From Neglectibacter sp. X58 (lineage in GTDB: Bacteria > Bacillota > Clostridia > Oscillospirales > Acutalibacteraceae), in assembly GCF_009936035.1 (NCBI RefSeq), contig NZ_QWEO01000002.1, positions 62,001-126,000 of the forward strand: DNA of 64,000 nucleotides, read 5' to 3'. A program made the position numbers and the translations under genes. Numbering within the stretch: position 1 is the first letter of the stretch; every line of letters begins with the position of its first letter. The notes beneath the pieces are model-generated. The model did not search any database and was not told the DNA's origin. It worked only from the letters and a program-made list of their open reading frames with translations. This document shows positions 1 through 10,200 of this stretch, in pieces.

Positions 1-92
1 ACGCCTTCTTTTTCCGGAAAGGTGATTTCTGCCAGCAGGGCGCCGTCTGGCCCGGCGGCATAGATCCGGTTTCGTTCATGGTGAAATTCCAT
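1..92 (-). CDS. GNAT-family N-acetyltransferase, N-terminal fragment
   Basis: Only the first 30 codons are in the window; the gene runs off the left edge. The ATG at 92 follows a strong AAGGAGGG ribosome site. The peptide begins MEFHHERNRIYAAG and continues into LLAEITFP. That N-terminus resembles the small YjdJ/COG2388-type acetyltransferases, which open with a strand and then an 'L(I/L)AEITFP' segment. The acetyl-CoA-binding motif lies outside the window, so the assignment rests on the N-terminus alone. It is transcribed away from mtaB on the same strand. Confidence 0.5.
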   Translation of the reverse strand, partial: MEFHHERNRIYAAGPDGALLAEITFPEKEG

Positions 93-114
93 AGCTTTCC
101 CTCCTTGGGGGTGT

Positions 115-245
115 TTCGGGAGTGTCCAAGGCGCATGTGCCGCCTCCGGCGGTTTAGGGGCTTTGCCCCTAAAGACCCCACCACCTTTGAAAAGGTGGAC
201 GAAACTTTTGTGTTTCACAAATGTTTTTAAATATTCGCTTTGGAT
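115..245. repeat. Composite intergenic hairpin repeat
   Basis: This gap holds GGCGGTTTAGGGGCTTTG followed by CCCCTAAAGACCCC (an inverted repeat), then CACCTTTGAAAAGGTGG (a hairpin), then AAACTTTTGTGTTTC. The same order of blocks recurs at 33536-33722 and, in rearranged form, at 6660-6782 and 41904-42060. It carries no plausible gene. It may act as a terminator for mtaB or be a dispersed non-coding repeat. Confidence 0.55.
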
Positions 246-274
246 ACTTCCAGGTGTCGTTTCTTTATTAAGGC

Positions 275-1579
275 TCATGTGCCTTGTTCTTCCGCTAAAA
301 CCCCGGTGCAGAATTCCTCTTCTGCTGCTGTGAGCAGAACCGGCAGCACCTTCCCTGACAGGGGCCGGGAGGACTGCACCCGGACGGGGGTGTACTGGGG
401 GGTGTGGCCTTCATAGATCTGCCCCCCTGTTTCCTGTTCAAAGAGCACAGGATAGATTTTGCCCAACTGGCCCTGGTAATATGCCTGCTGGCCTACCCGG
501 GCCGCCGCCGCCATGGTTTTGCTGCGGGACTCCTTCACTGGGGCGGGCACCTGGCCCAGGGCGTTATACGCTTTGGTGCCGGGCCTGCGGGAATAGGCAA
601 ACACATGAACCCGGGCAAAGCCTATATCCTCTACAAACCGGAGGGATTCCTGAAACTCCTCCTCCGTCTCCCCGGCAAAGCCCACCATCACGTCTGTGGT
701 GATGGCGCAGCCGGGAAAGGCTTCCCGCAGATCCGCCACAATCTTCCTATATTCCGCCGGGGTATAGTGGCGGTTCATCCGGCGCAGCGTCTCCTCGCAG
801 CCGCTTTGCAGGGACAGGTGGAACTGGGGGCACAGCTTTTCCTGGGCGGCAAACCGCTTTATTACCGGGGGCGTAAGCTGTTCCGGCTCTAAAGAACCCA
901 GCCGCACCCGGCAGATGCCCTCCACCCCGCAGACGGCTTCCACCGCGTCGCACAGGTGCAGGCCTATATCCTGCCCATAGGCGGGGAGGTTGATGCCGGT
1001 GAGCACGATTTCCTGATAGCCCCGGCCTGCCAGCAGCCGGGCTTCCTCCCGGATGTCGGAAAGGGGCTTGGAGCGCACCCGGCCCCTGGCATAGGGGATA
1101 ATGCAGTAAGAGCAGAAGCGGTTGCAGCCGTCCTCAATTTTCAGGAAAGCCCTGGTGCGCCCCTGCAGCCCGGAAACTGACAGCTTCTCAAAGCCCTCTC
1201 CCGGGCTGTGGGCCTGGATGTCCACCACCCGCTGCTTGGTGGAAAGGTATTCCAGCACCCGGGGCAGCAGCGCCCGGCGGTTGGCTGTGCCCAGCACCAC
1301 GTCCGCTTCCAGGAAGGCCTCCGCCTCCCCGGGAAAAGCCTGGGGCCAGCAGCCTGTAAGCACTGCCACAGCCCCGGGGTTCTGCTTTTTCGCCCGCCGC
1401 AGGGCCTGCCGGGCCTTCTGGTCGCTTTGGGCTGTAACGGTGCAGGAGTTTACCACCACCACATCGGCCTGCTCCTCCCTTTCCGCCGGCTGGAAGCCCC
1501 CCTGCTCCATGGACTCCAGCATGGCCTCGGACTCGTATTGGTTTACCTTACAGCCCAGGGTTACGAATTTTACCTTCAA
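275..1579 (-). CDS. mtaB: tRNA (N6-threonylcarbamoyladenosine(37)-C2)-methylthiotransferase MtaB
   Basis: This radical-SAM methylthiotransferase adds a methylthio group to t6A37 of ANN-decoding tRNAs. The 434-residue product opens with the UPF0004 domain, with cluster cysteines at C10, C46 and C77. The radical-SAM CxxxCxxC motif is CNRFCSYC at 152-159. A TRAM-like tail ends the protein. The KVNQYES start signature separates MtaB from MiaB and RimO. The start is TTG at 1579. Its GGAGGAAT ribosome site lies inside the last codons of hinT, and only 3 nt separate the genes, so the two are translationally linked. The length fits the family. Confidence 0.93.
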   Translation of the reverse strand: MKVKFVTLGCKVNQYESEAMLESMEQGGFQPAEREEQADVVVVNSCTVTAQSDQKARQALRRAKKQNPGAVAVLTGCWPQAFPGEAEAFLEADVVLGTANRRALLPRVLEYLSTKQRVVDIQAHSPGEGFEKLSVSGLQGRTRAFLKIEDGCNRFCSYCIIPYARGRVRSKPLSDIREEARLLAGRGYQEIVLTGINLPAYGQDIGLHLCDAVEAVCGVEGICRVRLGSLEPEQLTPPVIKRFAAQEKLCPQFHLSLQSGCEETLRRMNRHYTPAEYRKIVADLREAFPGCAITTDVMVGFAGETEEEFQESLRFVEDIGFARVHVFAYSRRPGTKAYNALGQVPAPVKESRSKTMAAAARVGQQAYYQGQLGKIYPVLFEQETGGQIYEGHTPQYTPVRVQSSRPLSGKVLPVLLTAAEEEFCTGVLAEEQGT

Positions 1580-1582
1580 GAA

Positions 1583-1936
1583 TTATTCCTCCGGCGGGAA
1601 GGGGGGCCAGCCCATTTTGCGCTGCCCAAGCAGGTGGAAATGGAGGTGCTGCACGCTCTGCATCCCGTCTTCCCCGCAGTTGTTGATGACCCGGAAGCCC
1701 TTTTCCAGGCCCAGCTCTCCTGAAAGCTTTGCTATCACCTCAAAGATATGGGCCACAACGCCGCTGTTTTCCGGGGTTATCTCCTGGGCCGAGGCGATGT
1801 GGGCCTTGGGGATGACCAGCACATGCACCGGGGCCTGGGGCTCCAGATCATGGAAAGCCAGCACCATTTCATCCTCATACACTTTCCTGGAGGGGATTTC
1901 CCCTGCCGCTATTTTACAGAAAATGCAATCTTTCAT
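1583..1936 (-). CDS. hinT: HIT-family (HinT-like) purine nucleoside phosphoramidase
   Basis: This is a 117-residue histidine-triad protein, predicted to hydrolyse AMP-lysine-type phosphoramidates. It has an N-terminal C4/C7 pair (CIFC), the HVLVIPKAHI strand, and the catalytic triad HLHFH at 97-101 in the HLHFHLLG context. The length and the IPS(R/K)KVYED segment are typical of bacterial HinT. It lies between alaS and mtaB on one strand, and mtaB starts immediately after it. The upstream gap to alaS contains a long perfect palindrome, so read-through from alaS may be modulated. Confidence 0.92.
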   Translation of the reverse strand: MKDCIFCKIAAGEIPSRKVYEDEMVLAFHDLEPQAPVHVLVIPKAHIASAQEITPENSGVVAHIFEVIAKLSGELGLEKGFRVINNCGEDGMQSVQHLHFHLLGQRKMGWPPFPPEE

Positions 1937-1978
1937 ACATTACCGTCCTTTCTGGCTGGGGCGCCGCCCCAAACCCCG

Positions 1979-2012
1979 CTTAGGGAAAATTTTTACAAAA
2001 ATTTTCCCTAAG
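1979..2012. repeat. Perfect palindrome between alaS and hinT
   Basis: The arms CTTAGGGAAAATTTTT and AAAAATTTTCCCTAAG flank a two-base centre. The palindrome is followed by AACCTTTCAAAAACTTTT, which matches the sequence beside the palindrome at 20573-20604. There is no clean U-run on the coding (minus) strand, so it is not a textbook terminator. It could be a processing or attenuation hairpin, or a dispersed palindrome. Confidence 0.6.
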
Positions 2013-2057
2013 AACCTTTCAAAAACTTTTCTCGCACAGGGGGCATATAGTTGTGGT

Positions 2058-4688
<2,631 letters not shown>

Positions 4689-4720
4689 GTGTAATCAGCC
4701 TTTCTAAAAAGATTATTGGA

Positions 4721-4749
4721 TTGACAGAAAACATAATACAAAGTAAAAT
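4721..4749 (+). promoter_or_regulatory. SigA-type promoter for the 49-residue gene
   Basis: A perfect -35 TTGACA (4721-4726) and a -10 TAAAAT (4744-4749) are separated by 17 bp. They lie 32 bp before the start codon at 4782. The promoter overlaps the divergent alaS leader. Confidence 0.8.
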
Positions 4750-4781
4750 AAAGATAAACTAAGAGAAAAGGAGGCCCTTGT

Positions 4782-4931
4782 ATGCCTATAGAAAGAGAAC
4801 TCATTATGTACCAAAAGGCCACTGTACTCGACCTGCTGGAAATCCTCAAACAGGATCCGGAAAAGACATATACTGTCGATGAGCTGGAAAAAATGATGTT
4901 TGCATATCTGAAGGGCCTGGAGCAGAAGTGA
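4782..4931 (+). CDS. Small conserved-looking protein, 49 aa, unknown function
   Basis: The ATG at 4782 follows AAAAGGAGG. The peptide begins MPIERELIMYQKATVLDLLE and ends in MMFAYLKGLEQK. It is charged, predicted helical, and has no membrane segment or cysteine. It has its own consensus promoter and a strong terminator, so it is an independent single-gene unit of about 200 nt. It lies divergent to alaS and convergent with the T-box operon. I do not recognise the family. Promoter, ribosome site, ORF and terminator together make a real gene likely despite its size. Confidence 0.75.
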   Translation: MPIERELIMYQKATVLDLLEILKQDPEKTYTVDELEKMMFAYLKGLEQK

Positions 4932-4935
4932 GCAA

Positions 4936-4961
4936 AGGGGCGGGGCAACCCGCCTTTTTTA
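4936..4961 (+). terminator. Intrinsic terminator of the 49-residue gene
   Basis: The stem GGCGGG / CCCGCC with a GCAA tetraloop is followed by TTTTTT. It overlaps the stop codon of the convergent 78-residue gene. On the minus strand there is no U-run, so it should act in one direction only. Confidence 0.85.
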
Positions 4962-5195
4962 TTTTTCCTTCCGGAAATACTCTATGCCCATGATGGCAAG
5001 CCCCAGCAGGAGCAGCAGACCGCCCAGAACCACAGGCCACACCATATGGCACTCCAGCATGGAAGTGCCGAAGCGGCCCGGCGGGGTTGACCATTCAGTG
5101 ACGTTTTGCACGTTGGCCGCGGCGGCAAAGAAGCCCGCCAGACACCAGAGGGAGCCGATGAGGGATAAAAAGCCGCCGATAAGCACCTTTTTCAT
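4959..5195 (-). CDS. Small two-helix membrane protein, 78 aa, unknown
   Basis: The start is ATG at 5195 after GGGGAGGAAG. The hydrophobic segments are at about residues 4-27 and 53-73. The segment between them is polar and predicted extracytoplasmic (NVTEWSTPPG, then a lone Cys-His). The tail FRKEK is basic. The start codon overlaps the upstream gene's stop by one base (TGATG), indicating translational coupling. Both genes lie directly behind a T-box leader, so their expression should respond to an uncharged tRNA. The family is not recognised; a transporter accessory role is possible but unproven. Confidence 0.75.
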   Translation of the reverse strand: MKKVLIGGFLSLIGSLWCLAGFFAAAANVQNVTEWSTPPGRFGTSMLECHMVWPVVLGGLLLLLGLAIMGIEYFRKEK

Positions 5196-5314
5196 CAGTC
5201 TTCCTCCCCTCTGTGCCGCAGGTACTCCATAAATCCCCAGGCAAGGGTAAAGCACAAAGCCATGTGCAGCAAGGCCCAGGCTGTGCCCAGCAGCCCTAAA
5301 AGAAATTTTTTCAT
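5195..5314 (-). CDS. Tiny membrane protein, 39 aa, first gene behind the T-box
   Basis: The ATG at 5314 follows GGGAGGGAAGT. One hydrophobic helix (FLLGLLGTAWALLHMALCF) is followed by a charged tail EYLRHRGEED. The stop overlaps the next start. It is the first ORF after the T-box terminator, 90 nt downstream. Too little sequence exists for a family call. The coupling to the 78-residue gene and the position argue that the pair is functional. Confidence 0.7.
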   Translation of the reverse strand: MKKFLLGLLGTAWALLHMALCFTLAWGFMEYLRHRGEED

Positions 5315-5407
5315 ATACTTCCCTCCCTAAATTGTTAATATAAAACTGTATCCCATTCCCCTGCCCTGCGGCGGGGGAATTCTTTCCTGCCCATTGTTTG
5401 TGCAGAG

Positions 5408-5676
5408 GCAAAAATAAAACAAGCCTGCCTGTCCACATGGGACGGGCAAGCCCGCGGTACCACCCAAATTGCAGCCTGATCGCCCTCTTAAAAGCTGTGC
5501 ATTCTGCCTCTTTGTCCCCGTTAACGCCGGGAAACGCCGGTGCTCCTCACACCGGTGCGCCTGTGCCGCTGGCACAGAAAGGGCGGCCTGCCCTTCCCCT
5601 CCTACGGCTTTTCACCAGCCAGCCGTCTCTCTGCAATCGGGCAAAAGGCATCTTCCCTGCGCTTTTTCTGTATTTC
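5408..5676 (-). ncRNA. T-box riboswitch leader
   Basis: The T-box sequence GGGTGGTACCGCG is present at about 5453-5465 (minus strand). It is followed by the terminator stem CTTGCCCGTCC / GGACAGGCAGG (11 pairs, one mismatch) and a U-rich tail at 5410-5419. Upstream is a Stem I with the AGAGAG bulge and the GGCTGGTGAAAA distal region, closed by CAGAAA / TTTCTG. In the internal loop where the specifier should lie I read G-GCC-G, which would specify alanine. That reading comes from folding by eye and is tentative. The leader precedes two small membrane-protein genes, and alaS lies further along the same strand. Confidence 0.88.
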
Positions 5677-5682
5677 TTTCCT

Positions 5683-5711
5683 ATTATAGCCGCATCCCGC
5701 CCCGGTGTCAA
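5683..5711 (-). promoter_or_regulatory. SigA promoter of the T-box transcript
   Basis: On the minus strand, TTGACA (5711-5706) and TATAAT (5688-5683) are both perfect and 17 bp apart. They place the RNA start near 5676, just ahead of Stem I. Confidence 0.88.
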
Positions 5712-5775
5712 TGGTTTGGCACTCATTTTTGCCTGCCGCGGCCTATATATATGGATACAGGGGGTGGCTATCCAT

Positions 5776-6651
5776 ATGAAGAAGAAACCAAAGGGCTTTT
5801 TTGCCCTTGTGAAAATCAACCTGAAAATGGCGGGGCTGGGAATTTTGTGCCTGGCGCTGGGGGCAGGGGCCTTTATGGCTGCCGCCGCTTCGGAGGGGGT
5901 GGAAGTGCCGGTGGTGATGTACCACTCCATGCTAAAGGATCCGGCCCGGCACGGCCAGTATGTCATCTCCCCGGAGGAGTTTGAAAACGATTTGCGGTAT
6001 CTGCAAAGCCATGGCTATACCACCATCCTCATTGAGGATCTTATCGCCTACACCAAAGGAGGCTCCCTGCCGGAAAAGCCTGTGCTGCTCACCTTTGACG
6101 ACGGATACTACAGCAACTACCTATACGCCTTCCCTTTGGCCCAGAAATACAACAGCAAATTTGTCATTTCCCCCATAGGCCGCTATACGGATCTCTACAC
6201 CGACACCCCGGACGAAAGCGCCTACTATTCCCACTGCACCTGGGAAGAGCTGAAGGAAATGGCAGACTCCGGGCTGGTGGAGGTGCAGAACCACAGCTAT
6301 GACCTGCACCAGAGCAAAAAAGGGGCGCTGGGGGTGAAGAAGCTTCCCGGGGAATCGGAGGAGCAGTACCGCCAAAGGCTTATGGGGGATTTGAACGAGG
6401 CCCAGCGGGCCATAACGGAAAAGGGGGGAATTGCCCCTCCCACGGCCCTGGCCTACCCCTTTGGGGCCATGAGCAAGTCTACCCCTGGCATTGTAAAGGA
6501 AATGGGGTTTTTGTGTACCCTCTCCTGCGAGGAAAAGGTGTGCCGGGTGACAAGGGATCCCAATTCCCTGTTTGAGCTGGGGCGGTTCCTGCGATATTCC
6601 GGCATAAGCTCCCAGGAATTTTTTGAAAAGAGGATGGGCCTTAAGGGATAG
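5776..6651 (+). CDS. Polysaccharide deacetylase family protein
   Basis: This is a predicted extracytoplasmic NodB-type carbohydrate esterase, 291 residues. An N-terminal membrane anchor or signal lies at about 17-38. It is followed by the family motifs VVMYHSM, then LTFDDGY (the catalytic and metal-binding aspartates), then a later His motif EVQNHSYDLH, then ALAYPFG. A substrate such as peptidoglycan or another N-acetylated glycan is likely; which one is unknown. The ATG at 5776 follows a purine-rich AGGGGG, while the open frame extends further upstream without an initiation site. It is divergent from the T-box operon. Confidence 0.88.
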   Translation: MKKKPKGFFALVKINLKMAGLGILCLALGAGAFMAAAASEGVEVPVVMYHSMLKDPARHGQYVISPEEFENDLRYLQSHGYTTILIEDLIAYTKGGSLPEKPVLLTFDDGYYSNYLYAFPLAQKYNSKFVISPIGRYTDLYTDTPDESAYYSHCTWEELKEMADSGLVEVQNHSYDLHQSKKGALGVKKLPGESEEQYRQRLMGDLNEAQRAITEKGGIAPPTALAYPFGAMSKSTPGIVKEMGFLCTLSCEEKVCRVTRDPNSLFELGRFLRYSGISSQEFFEKRMGLKG

Positions 6652-6659
6652 ATGTTTAA

Positions 6660-6782
6660 TTTTAGGGTCAACCCCTTTTTTAAAAGGGGTTGCAGGGTTC
6701 TTAGGGGCGAGGGCTGCCAATGGCAACCGTCTCGAGCCGACCGAGCCGGCAGGCGAGACTCGGAGTCCCTAAGCCGCCGGAG
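6660..6782. repeat. Composite intergenic repeat with GC-rich core motif
   Basis: This contains the hairpin AACCCCTTTTT / AAAAGGGGTT, then an inverted block pairing TTAGGGGCGAGG-type and CCCTAAGCCGCC-type sequence. Between them sits the core CCGACCGAGCCGG, one of five copies in the window. It lies downstream of the deacetylase and upstream of the symporter. No gene is evident. Confidence 0.55.
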
Positions 6783-6804
6783 GCATACACAGGAGGGGAG
6801 ATAC

Positions 6805-8091
6805 ATGGGAGAACTGATTTGCGGGGTGCTGTGGGGTTGGCCTACCCTGGCCCTGATTTTGTCTGCCGGGGCCTATTTTTCCTATGAAACCTGCTTTTTC
6901 CAGGTGCGCAGGGCGGGACGCTGGCTGAAAGCAGCCCTGTGCTGCCGGAAAGAAGCCCGCGGCGGGGTCAGCCAGTTCCAGGCCCTCACTGCCGCCCTGG
7001 CAGGCTCCATTGGCACAGGGAACATTGTGGGGGTGGCCGCTGCCATTATGGCAGGAGGGCCGGGGGCGCTTTTCTGGATGTGGGCCTCCTCCCTGCTGGG
7101 GATGATGACGGTTTTCATGGAAAACTATCTCTGCGCCCGGTTTAAGCCTGTAAGGGGACGGGGCACGGGAGCTTTGCGCTACATAGAAAAGGCGGGGAAA
7201 TACGGCGGGGCGCTGGCCCTGGTCTATGCCGCCGGGTGCTGCCTTTCCTCTTTGGGCATGGGCAACATGGTGCAGATGCACGCCTTCCGGGCCGCCTGGG
7301 AGGATCTGGGCGGTCCCGGCTGGGCGGCGGCCCTTCTGGCGGGAGCGGCGCTCTTTTTCGTGGCCCGGGGCGGGCTGGGGTTTGCTGTGAAGATAACGGA
7401 AAAGCTGGTGCCTGCCATGACCATGCTCTTTATGGGCGCGTCCCTTTTTGTGCTGTGGGTTTTCCGGGAAAACCTCCCTGCCGCTTTATCCTCTATATGG
7501 GAAAGCGCCTTTTCCCTGCGGGCCGGGGCCGGAGGGACGGCGGGGATGGTGCTTGCCATGCAGGCCGGGATTTCCCGGGGGGTGTTTACCAACGAAGCGG
7601 GCCTGGGCAGCTCTGCCTTTGCCTATGAGGAGGTGGAGGGCCGCGCCCCGGCAGAGCTGGGATATATGGGGATTTTCCAGGTGTTCCTGGACACCCTGGT
7701 GATGTGTACGGTGACAGGGCTGTGCATCCTGTGCTGCCCGGCCCCTGGCCTTTCCGGGGCGCAGCTTACCTTTTACCCCTTTGAGCAGGCTATGGGGATT
7801 TGGGGCCGCTGGGCCGTATCCCTGTGCACAGTGCTTTTCGCCTTTGCAACCTCGGTGGCCTGGTGCTGTTACGGGAGGAGCGGCCTGTTCTACCTTACCC
7901 GGGGCAGGGGGCGCACAACCTTTGCCCTGGCCTTTGCCGGGGCTGCTGTGGCAGGGTGTGTGCTGCCTTTGGAAACCCTGTTCCGCTTTGGGGACGCCTG
8001 CAACGGCCTGATGGCCCTGCCCAACATCTGCGCCCTGTTCCTCCTTTCCAAAAAGGGGCTTTCCTGGCTGGGCCAGGAGGAAAAGGGGTAG
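6805..8091 (+). CDS. Sodium:alanine (AGCS-family) amino-acid symporter
   Basis: This is an inner-membrane, probably Na+-coupled, small amino-acid importer of the alanine/glycine:cation symporter family. The 428-residue product has about 10-11 hydrophobic helices. It carries the family signatures ALAGSIGTGNIVGVA near residue 65-80 and GISRGVFTNEAGLGSSA near 255-270. The ATG at 6805 follows AGGAGGGG. It is convergent with the lysine-transporter gene, with a shared terminator between. Its proximity to alaS and to a T-box that may read alanine is suggestive, but it is on the other strand and not part of that transcript. Confidence 0.93.
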   Translation: MGELICGVLWGWPTLALILSAGAYFSYETCFFQVRRAGRWLKAALCCRKEARGGVSQFQALTAALAGSIGTGNIVGVAAAIMAGGPGALFWMWASSLLGMMTVFMENYLCARFKPVRGRGTGALRYIEKAGKYGGALALVYAAGCCLSSLGMGNMVQMHAFRAAWEDLGGPGWAAALLAGAALFFVARGGLGFAVKITEKLVPAMTMLFMGASLFVLWVFRENLPAALSSIWESAFSLRAGAGGTAGMVLAMQAGISRGVFTNEAGLGSSAFAYEEVEGRAPAELGYMGIFQVFLDTLVMCTVTGLCILCCPAPGLSGAQLTFYPFEQAMGIWGRWAVSLCTVLFAFATSVAWCCYGRSGLFYLTRGRGRTTFALAFAGAAVAGCVLPLETLFRFGDACNGLMALPNICALFLLSKKGLSWLGQEEKG

Positions 8092-8099
8092 CGGAAAAA

Positions 8100-8148
8100 G
8101 AGGCGCATCCCCCAGCCTGACGGCCAAAAGGGTGCGCCCCGGTTTTTC
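8100..8148. terminator. Bidirectional terminator between convergent transporters
   Basis: The stem GGCGCATCC / GGGTGCGCC is flanked by AAAAAG on the left and GGTTTTT on the right. It can serve both the symporter and the NhaC-family gene. Confidence 0.75.
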
Positions 8149-8172
8149 TATCCTCTTTTCAGGAGCACTCCC

Positions 8173-9789
8173 TTATGCCCCCTGCTTTTTGCCGTGGATG
8201 GTTTTCATGGCAAACAGGGTGCCCACCATCAGCAGGATGGAGACGGGCAGGGCGATAAGGGCATTGGGCACAAAGCCCGCGAACAGGTAGGACACAAAGC
8301 TGACAGCCGCCGCTGTGATGGCATAGGGCAACTGGGTGGACACGTGATCCACGTGGTCGCACTGGGCGCCGGCGGAAGCCATGATGGTGGTGTCGGAAAT
8401 GGGGGAGCAATGGTCGCCGCAGACAGCCCCCGCCATGCAGGCGGACACGCACACCACGCCCAGGGGATCGGTCAGGGGGAACACGCTGAGGGTGATGGGG
8501 ATGAGGATGCCAAAGGTGCCCCAGCTTGTGCCAGTGGCAAAGGCCAGGAAGCATCCGATGAGGAACACCACAGCAGGCAGGAAAGCCTGGAAAGCCCCGG
8601 CAGAGCCTTTTACTACGCCTTCCACAAACACCTTGGCGCCCAGGGAATCTGTCATAGCCTTCAGCGACCAGGCAAAGGTGAGGATGAGGATGGCAGGCAC
8701 CATGGCCCTGAAGCCCTCAGGGATGCAGTCCATGGTCTGGCGGAAGGTCATGGTTTTGCGCAGGCAGTAGTACAAAATGGTGAAGGCCAGGACAAAGACA
8801 GAACCAAGCATCAGGCCTACAGAGGCGTCGGAACCCGAGAAAGCCTCCACAAAGGACGCGCCCTCAAAGAAGCCGCCGGAATAAATCATGCCCACAACGC
8901 AGGAGATGATCAGCACAACAATGGGCAGCACCAGATCCAGCACGATGCCCTTCTCCTCTTCCTCCTCCCCGGCTGCGCCCGCATAGGGGTTTTTGCCGCC
9001 CCACAGGTCGCCATCATTTTGGGCGCTGCGCTCGAACCGAGCCATGGGGCCAAACTCCATCTTCATCACTGCCATGCCAATCATCATGACAATGGTGAGG
9101 ATGGCGTAAAAGTTAAAGGGGATGGCCTTGATAAACAGGCTGAGGCCGTTGCCGTCCTCCACATAGCTGGCCACAGCCGCCGCCCAGGAGGAAACCGGGG
9201 CGATAATGCACACAGGCGCGGCGGTGGCGTCGATGAGATAAGCAAGCTTTGCCCGGGACACCTTGTGCTTGTCCGTTACAGGGCGCATAACAGAGCCTAC
9301 GGTGAGGCAGTTGAAATAGTCATCGATAAAGATAAGTACGCCCAGGGCCACAGTGGCAAGCTGCGCGCCCACCCGGCTTTTGATGTGCTGCGCGGCCCAG
9401 CGCCCGAAGGCGGCGGATCCGCCGGCCTTGTTCATCAAAGCCACCATGGCACCCAAAATTACCAGGAACACCAGGATGCCGATGTTGTACCCATCGGACA
9501 GCACGCTGACAATGCCTCCCTGGAACACGTGGAGCACAGTGCCCTCAAAGGAATAGGCGGAATAGAGCAGGCCGCCTATGACAATGCCCACAAACAGGGA
9601 GGAGTACACCTCCTTGGTGATAAGGGCCAGGGCAATGGCGATGACCGGGGGCAGCAGCGCCCAGGCGGTGCCATAGAACCCGCCCCCCTCCGCGGCGCTC
9701 TCACCGTTTCCGGCAAGCAGGGGGCCTACAAACACTGCCACCAGGATAACCGCCAGCAGCACCCCCTTGATAAGGTTTGCTTTCTTCAT
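8173..9789 (-). CDS. lysW: NhaC-family transporter, predicted lysine transporter (LysW-type)
   Basis: This is a polytopic inner-membrane carrier of the Na+/H+ antiporter NhaC superfamily, 538 residues, with about 12 hydrophobic segments. Characteristic family segments are FIDDYFNCLTVGSVMRPVTD and TGTSWGTFGILIP, then CGDHCSPISDTTIMAS. A poly-Glu run (GEEEEEK) sits in a central cytoplasmic loop. The ATG at 9789 follows GAGAGGGA; an upstream in-frame ATG has no site. The gene is preceded by a lysine riboswitch and its terminator. NhaC-family members controlled by lysine riboswitches are known as predicted lysine transporters (LysW), which gives the substrate. Without the riboswitch it would be annotated only as an antiporter. 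Confidence 0.9.
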   Translation of the reverse strand: MKKANLIKGVLLAVILVAVFVGPLLAGNGESAAEGGGFYGTAWALLPPVIAIALALITKEVYSSLFVGIVIGGLLYSAYSFEGTVLHVFQGGIVSVLSDGYNIGILVFLVILGAMVALMNKAGGSAAFGRWAAQHIKSRVGAQLATVALGVLIFIDDYFNCLTVGSVMRPVTDKHKVSRAKLAYLIDATAAPVCIIAPVSSWAAAVASYVEDGNGLSLFIKAIPFNFYAILTIVMMIGMAVMKMEFGPMARFERSAQNDGDLWGGKNPYAGAAGEEEEEKGIVLDLVLPIVVLIISCVVGMIYSGGFFEGASFVEAFSGSDASVGLMLGSVFVLAFTILYYCLRKTMTFRQTMDCIPEGFRAMVPAILILTFAWSLKAMTDSLGAKVFVEGVVKGSAGAFQAFLPAVVFLIGCFLAFATGTSWGTFGILIPITLSVFPLTDPLGVVCVSACMAGAVCGDHCSPISDTTIMASAGAQCDHVDHVSTQLPYAITAAAVSFVSYLFAGFVPNALIALPVSILLMVGTLFAMKTIHGKKQGA

Positions 9790-9806
9790 GTTTTTCCCTC
9801 TCTCAT

Positions 9807-10024
9807 GCAAAAAGTCATGACATACTCTGTCATGACTTCACAAAAAGGCATATGAATCACAACAGCGCTCCGCCCTCCCTGCAAGGAAGGCGACAGTCTG
9901 CGGGATCTTCTCCCGCAGCCCGGCAAAAGGAGCTGGGCGCTCCTTAGCCTCGGCGGCATCCCCTTTCCGCTTCCACCCCTGCCCGGGGCCTGCTGGAAAC
10001 GTACTCTTGTCAGCCGCGCCTCTA
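9807..10024 (-). ncRNA. Lysine riboswitch with terminator
   Basis: The L-box landmarks are in order on the minus strand: AGAGGCGCGG, AGAGTA, GGAAAGGGGATGCCGCCGAGG, the GGGCTGCGGG...CCCGCAG helix, and the closing ACTGTCGCC. The expression platform is a perfect 11-bp terminator AAGTCATGACA / TGTCATGACTT followed by TTTTT at 9808-9812. High lysine should terminate transcription before the transporter gene. Confidence 0.93.
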
Positions 10025-10038
10025 TCATGCTTATGCTT

Positions 10039-10067
10039 ATCATACCCCCTCCCGCCCCGCTTGTCAA
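10039..10067 (-). promoter_or_regulatory. SigA promoter of the lysine-riboswitch transcript
   Basis: On the minus strand, TTGACA (10067-10062) and TATGAT (10044-10039) are 17 bp apart, immediately upstream of the riboswitch. Confidence 0.85.
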
Positions 10068-10200
10068 GCGGGATTTGGGGAAATTGGCAGGCAGGAAGGG
10101 CATGAGGCAATATCTCCGGGTTCGGGAACACCTGGAAAGCAAAAATCCCCCGGCCCAGGGGGCCAGGGGACATGCTTACTGCCGGCAGATGCAGGGAAGA

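Noticed and set aside
8194-9855. Plus-strand open frame (553 codons) opposite the lysine transporter gene
   Set aside because: It is antisense to a conserved membrane protein. The His/Gly/Gln-rich product has no recognisable domain and the frame spans the riboswitch terminator.
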